DNA from: Sipunculus nudus
Lineage: Eukaryota > Annelida > Sipuncula > Golfingiida > Sipunculidae
Assembly (NCBI GenBank): GCA_026874595.1
Contig: CM049310.1
Coordinates: forward strand, 43,961,558-44,025,557
DNA length: 64,000 nucleotides
Direction: 5' to 3'
This document shows, piece after piece, positions 60,644 through 64,000 of the stretch (its first letter is position 1; each line of letters starts with the position of its first letter). The notes beneath the pieces were generated by a model that saw nothing but the letters and a program-made list of their open reading frames with translations, did not search any database and had not been told where the DNA came from. The translations under genes and the position numbers were made by a program.

Positions 60644-62331
60644 AAACAAGGGACCCATGGGTCAAGGCGCTCAGCTGATTGTGACAGTTATAACTGCATC
60701 ACCATAGATTTTTTGAAGTTGCAATAAAAATACAATCCTCCTTGCTCAGGAACTAGGGCTCAATGACTGGGGGGGGGGGGGAGAGTTACAACACTTTTGG
60801 ATATAAATACAGAATATGGAATTAAATTCAATGGTGCTTACAGGGACTGGTGGGAGTTACAGCACCTCTGTACATACGTAAAGGATAAAATTTAATTTAA
60901 ATGAAATTATTCTTAAATATTTAAAAACAGGCAGAGAGATGGAAAACAAAGCAAATAACTTTAATTTCCATTCTACTGAGACAGGAAAATAATGAACAAA
61001 TATTTGCATTAGATCTTATTTTTTCTTTTATTAAGTCATTTTATAAAAGTTATAAGTTTATAAATTTTACTATATATTAACAGTATATCATATATATATA
61101 TATCTGAATATTTAAATTGATTCACAAATCTAAATTGCATCAATATTTATACTTATTTTAGTCAGGTAACATCACATTAAGCACACAGATATATTTCTTT
61201 TTTTTTTTTTTATAAAATATATTTTTTAAATTTGCAAAGCAATAAATATATGAAAATAACACTCCAGAATTCACAATTTTAAATAGCACCTTTATTTATC
61301 CATGATATGTTTCATATATTATCAAATTATGCATACTGATGGGTTAAATTATATTTTGTTTAATTATTTAAAAGGAAATAATTTCTTAAAAATGCTACAT
61401 CAGAACAATGTGGCATCTCTTGGATTACTTCTTGAATTAATATTTCAAGAAAAGCTGTGCACATTGGATCAAAAACAGTTAGGGTAGGGCCCATGAGAAT
61501 AAGTATATGTTTATTACAGCAGGGGTGTTCTGCCAGTGTTGCATCACTAATAAGATTACCTAAGCAAAGCTGTAGTGAGCAAGAGTGGGGTCTTGGATAA
61601 ACAAAATGCAAATACATTAGAGCATCTGAAAAACTTCAATAATTAGAATAGTTTTTAAGCTTTTACTTTCAAATTTCAGAATTCAACAGATTAAATCCAC
61701 ATGTATCCCAGCTGTGAAAAATAAATGAAATATACTTACGAGAAAAACGTGCCATGGTCAAATTTGAGCAAAATTTAAGGTACCAATTTTATATTTTTGC
61801 TAATATTTTAAAAAATTTATAAGATTTTGATCTAATTTTAGGTATACAATTAAATTTTGATTAGTTGAAGCTATATTACTGAAAAAAAGTCCCTAGCTTT
61901 AACAATTTTGTGTGTTAAGTGACCATATATTTTTTATGATTTTTTACAAAGTGCAATATGTTTGGACCCATAACTTTTTTAAATTATAAAATACAGACCT
62001 AATTTCTGGCATGTACATAGGAACTATATAGAGGAATATTTATGATAAATATGAGGAAAAACAGATGGTGGTTTGGATATTAGGCAGTCCTGAAGTGTGA
62101 AAATAGGTTTTTAATTAAAAATTGAGGTTTTTTCTTAATTTCTCAAAGGAACAAAGTCGCAGAGACCCAGTTTTCGGCTTGGTAGGAGATCTTGGGGACA
62201 TCTAACATTATGCCGAATTTTGGATTCCTAGGTCTTACGGTTTCAAAACGTGCCACGTCTACGGATGGACGGACAACGGACAATGGACCACGACTATAGC
62301 TCAGATGACTTATAGTCAGCTGAGCTAAAAA
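60644..62331 (-). mobile_element. Helentron-like element A4, complete
   Basis: About 1.69 kb. On the minus strand it begins at 62331 with TTTTAGCTCAGCTGACTATA, AGTCATCTGAGCTATAGTCG and a short GTCC tract, and ends at 60644 with AATCAGCTGAGCGCCTTGAC, CCATGGGTCCCTTGTTT. A single body copy, so it is the simplest reference for family A. A G run sits at 60769-60781. Confidence 0.7.
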
Positions 62332-62793
62332 TGACAAGAAGATTTCTCGCAGAAAAGGAGAGCAATACACCAGCATCAATGATGTGGAGAGATGGAAGCT
62401 GTACTGCTTCTGACATGACAGGAACAAATCTTTCAGGAGTTTTGTTCTGTAGCCATTACACTTTAGAAAATTTTGCAGCAGCAAATTTCTCCGTGAACCA
62501 TTAGTCATTGTAAAATCTGAAGGTGTATAGATACACTCTGTGTGTATGATATGATTATATTTGTGCCCTGAGAATCAGACGGTCAAAATGAACTAGAAAT
62601 GCATCATGAGTCAGCCCTGTATATGGACTGCCATGTAATATACTGTGTTGTTAACAAGGTCTCAACATATTAATATCATGTTGTTATCTTTCATAAGTAC
62701 ATAATAAACTGGACAGCCATGTAGTACAATGTATTGTTAATAGGGTCTGAACACTATTAATATCATGCTGTCATCTTTCACAAGTATGTATAC

Positions 62794-64000
62794 AAAAAAC
62801 AAGGGACCTATGGGTCACGACGCTCAGCTGTTATATATGATAAAAAAATATTATTAAGAAATGAGGCACATGCTGGTTTTGTGTGGTAATAAATATAAGC
62901 TGTATTATGAGTTGCTGTTGTTTAGCTTATGTATGATTTTGATAGTACCTTTGGAGACAGGGAAGAGGATTGATTTCATTTATTTTATTAACAAATGGAG
63001 TACTATTGTCACACAGATTTTGATTTGGCCATATAACTTATAAGCAGAACATATAATATAAGAGTTTAACTATTTATTAAAAAAAATACAAATATTGTCC
63101 CAAATATAATTTTTATTAAAAATAATAAGAGAATCATATGATTTTTTAAAATGAATGATTATTAAAATAATATTAAATAATATATTCATGAATGCATTCA
63201 TGAATACATTTTGAAAGTATTTGCACGAGTATTCATATATTTTCATTTTTACCTGAATTCCCATTCTTTATGCAAGAAATTTTATAATGGAGTACAAAAT
63301 CATATTCGTATTTAAATACAATTACAAAGTATTTGCACCATGACTGGAATTTATTCAGTTTTCACCAAACAATGATGTTGAGAATCCAGAATATACAAAA
63401 TTCACACATTTAAATAATGATCATAAGTACCTGGTTTTATGGCTTTTATTTATATTAAAATATAACTGTAAAAAATTCATTTTGGACTAATTTCACATCA
63501 TTGTACACACTAGACACAGTAGGAATCTAGATTAATATTATCAACTGCATCTTTGTCTAATTTCCTTCATATGATCCCTAATGATTAGTAATGAATAATA
63601 TGATTTACGTCTTTATCATTAAAATTGAACTGAAAAATGCCATAGGTGACTGCATGGTGTTATTTGGAATATGTGACATTCTACCCATCGATACAAGATT
63701 CTTATATCATCAGTAACTGCAAGTTAATTTTCTGTTATTACAAACTAACAAATTCCTTTTCTTGTTTTCTTTAATTTGTTATTAAAGACCAATAAAAATT
63801 TATTAATTTATTGTTTTTTTGTTATGTTCTTGGTTAAAACTACTAGATGAGTTGGGTTGGACACCTGGATCAACTGTGGCTTGCCATAAGCTGCCTGGAT
63901 TCCATGTATGCCTCGCCTCAAGCGTGCATAATTTGATGAAAGGTCAACAAGGTCAACATACAGGTGACTCAAGAGGGGCTGGAGAGAGCCAAAGTCTGAC
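62794..64000 (-). mobile_element. Helentron-like element A5, runs off the window
   Basis: Begins with the 3' terminus (AAACAAGGGACCTATGGGTC, ACGACGCTCAGCTG) and is a reverse-complement copy of 6085-7306 over its whole visible length, with few differences. Its 5' part lies beyond 64000. Confidence 0.75.

Overview
The window is animal genomic DNA: introns with GT/AG junctions, about two-thirds A+T, and crowded with transposable elements. Two host genes are recognised with confidence, each reconstructed exon by exon with reading phase checked at every junction. The repeats (Helentron-like elements with tandem-repeat cores, GTCC-rich termini, tRNA-derived SINE) point to a marine bivalve mollusc; that is an inference from repeat style.

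Layout. 1-18768 (+) is the 3' part of DNMT1, the maintenance DNA cytosine-5 methyltransferase: 13 exons, 632 residues, from the end of the second BAH domain through the whole catalytic domain to the stop. Its 9.9-kb intron (3769-13645) is almost filled by Helentron-like elements nested inside one another. 18769-43966 is a repeat-rich intergenic region between two convergent genes. It holds a miniature LTR element with tRNA-like LTRs (21975-22353), a hAT-like element inside a minisatellite (25283-27207), an unrecognised three-exon gene model (30774-32646), and a large inverted repeat made of two copies of one Helentron-like family (36270-40058). 43967-52959 (-) is POFUT1, protein O-fucosyltransferase 1, complete in 7 coding exons (380 residues) and ending in HDEL. 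At 54495-54797 (+) lies a compact single-exon gene for a 100-residue helical protein that is not a recognised histone, yet is followed by a near-perfect histone-mRNA 3' stem-loop. From 55 to 64 kb there is no recognised gene, only simple repeats, hAT-like MITEs, a 24-bp minisatellite and two more Helentron-like copies.

The main surprises are the histone-type 3' end on an unknown small gene; two different Helentron-like families whose tandem cores share the palindrome GGTGGCGCCACCTG; the TRIM-like element with a pol III B-box in its LTRs; and the Russian-doll nesting inside the intron of the methyltransferase gene. Family-level calls for the mobile elements rest on structure seen by eye; no database search was possible.
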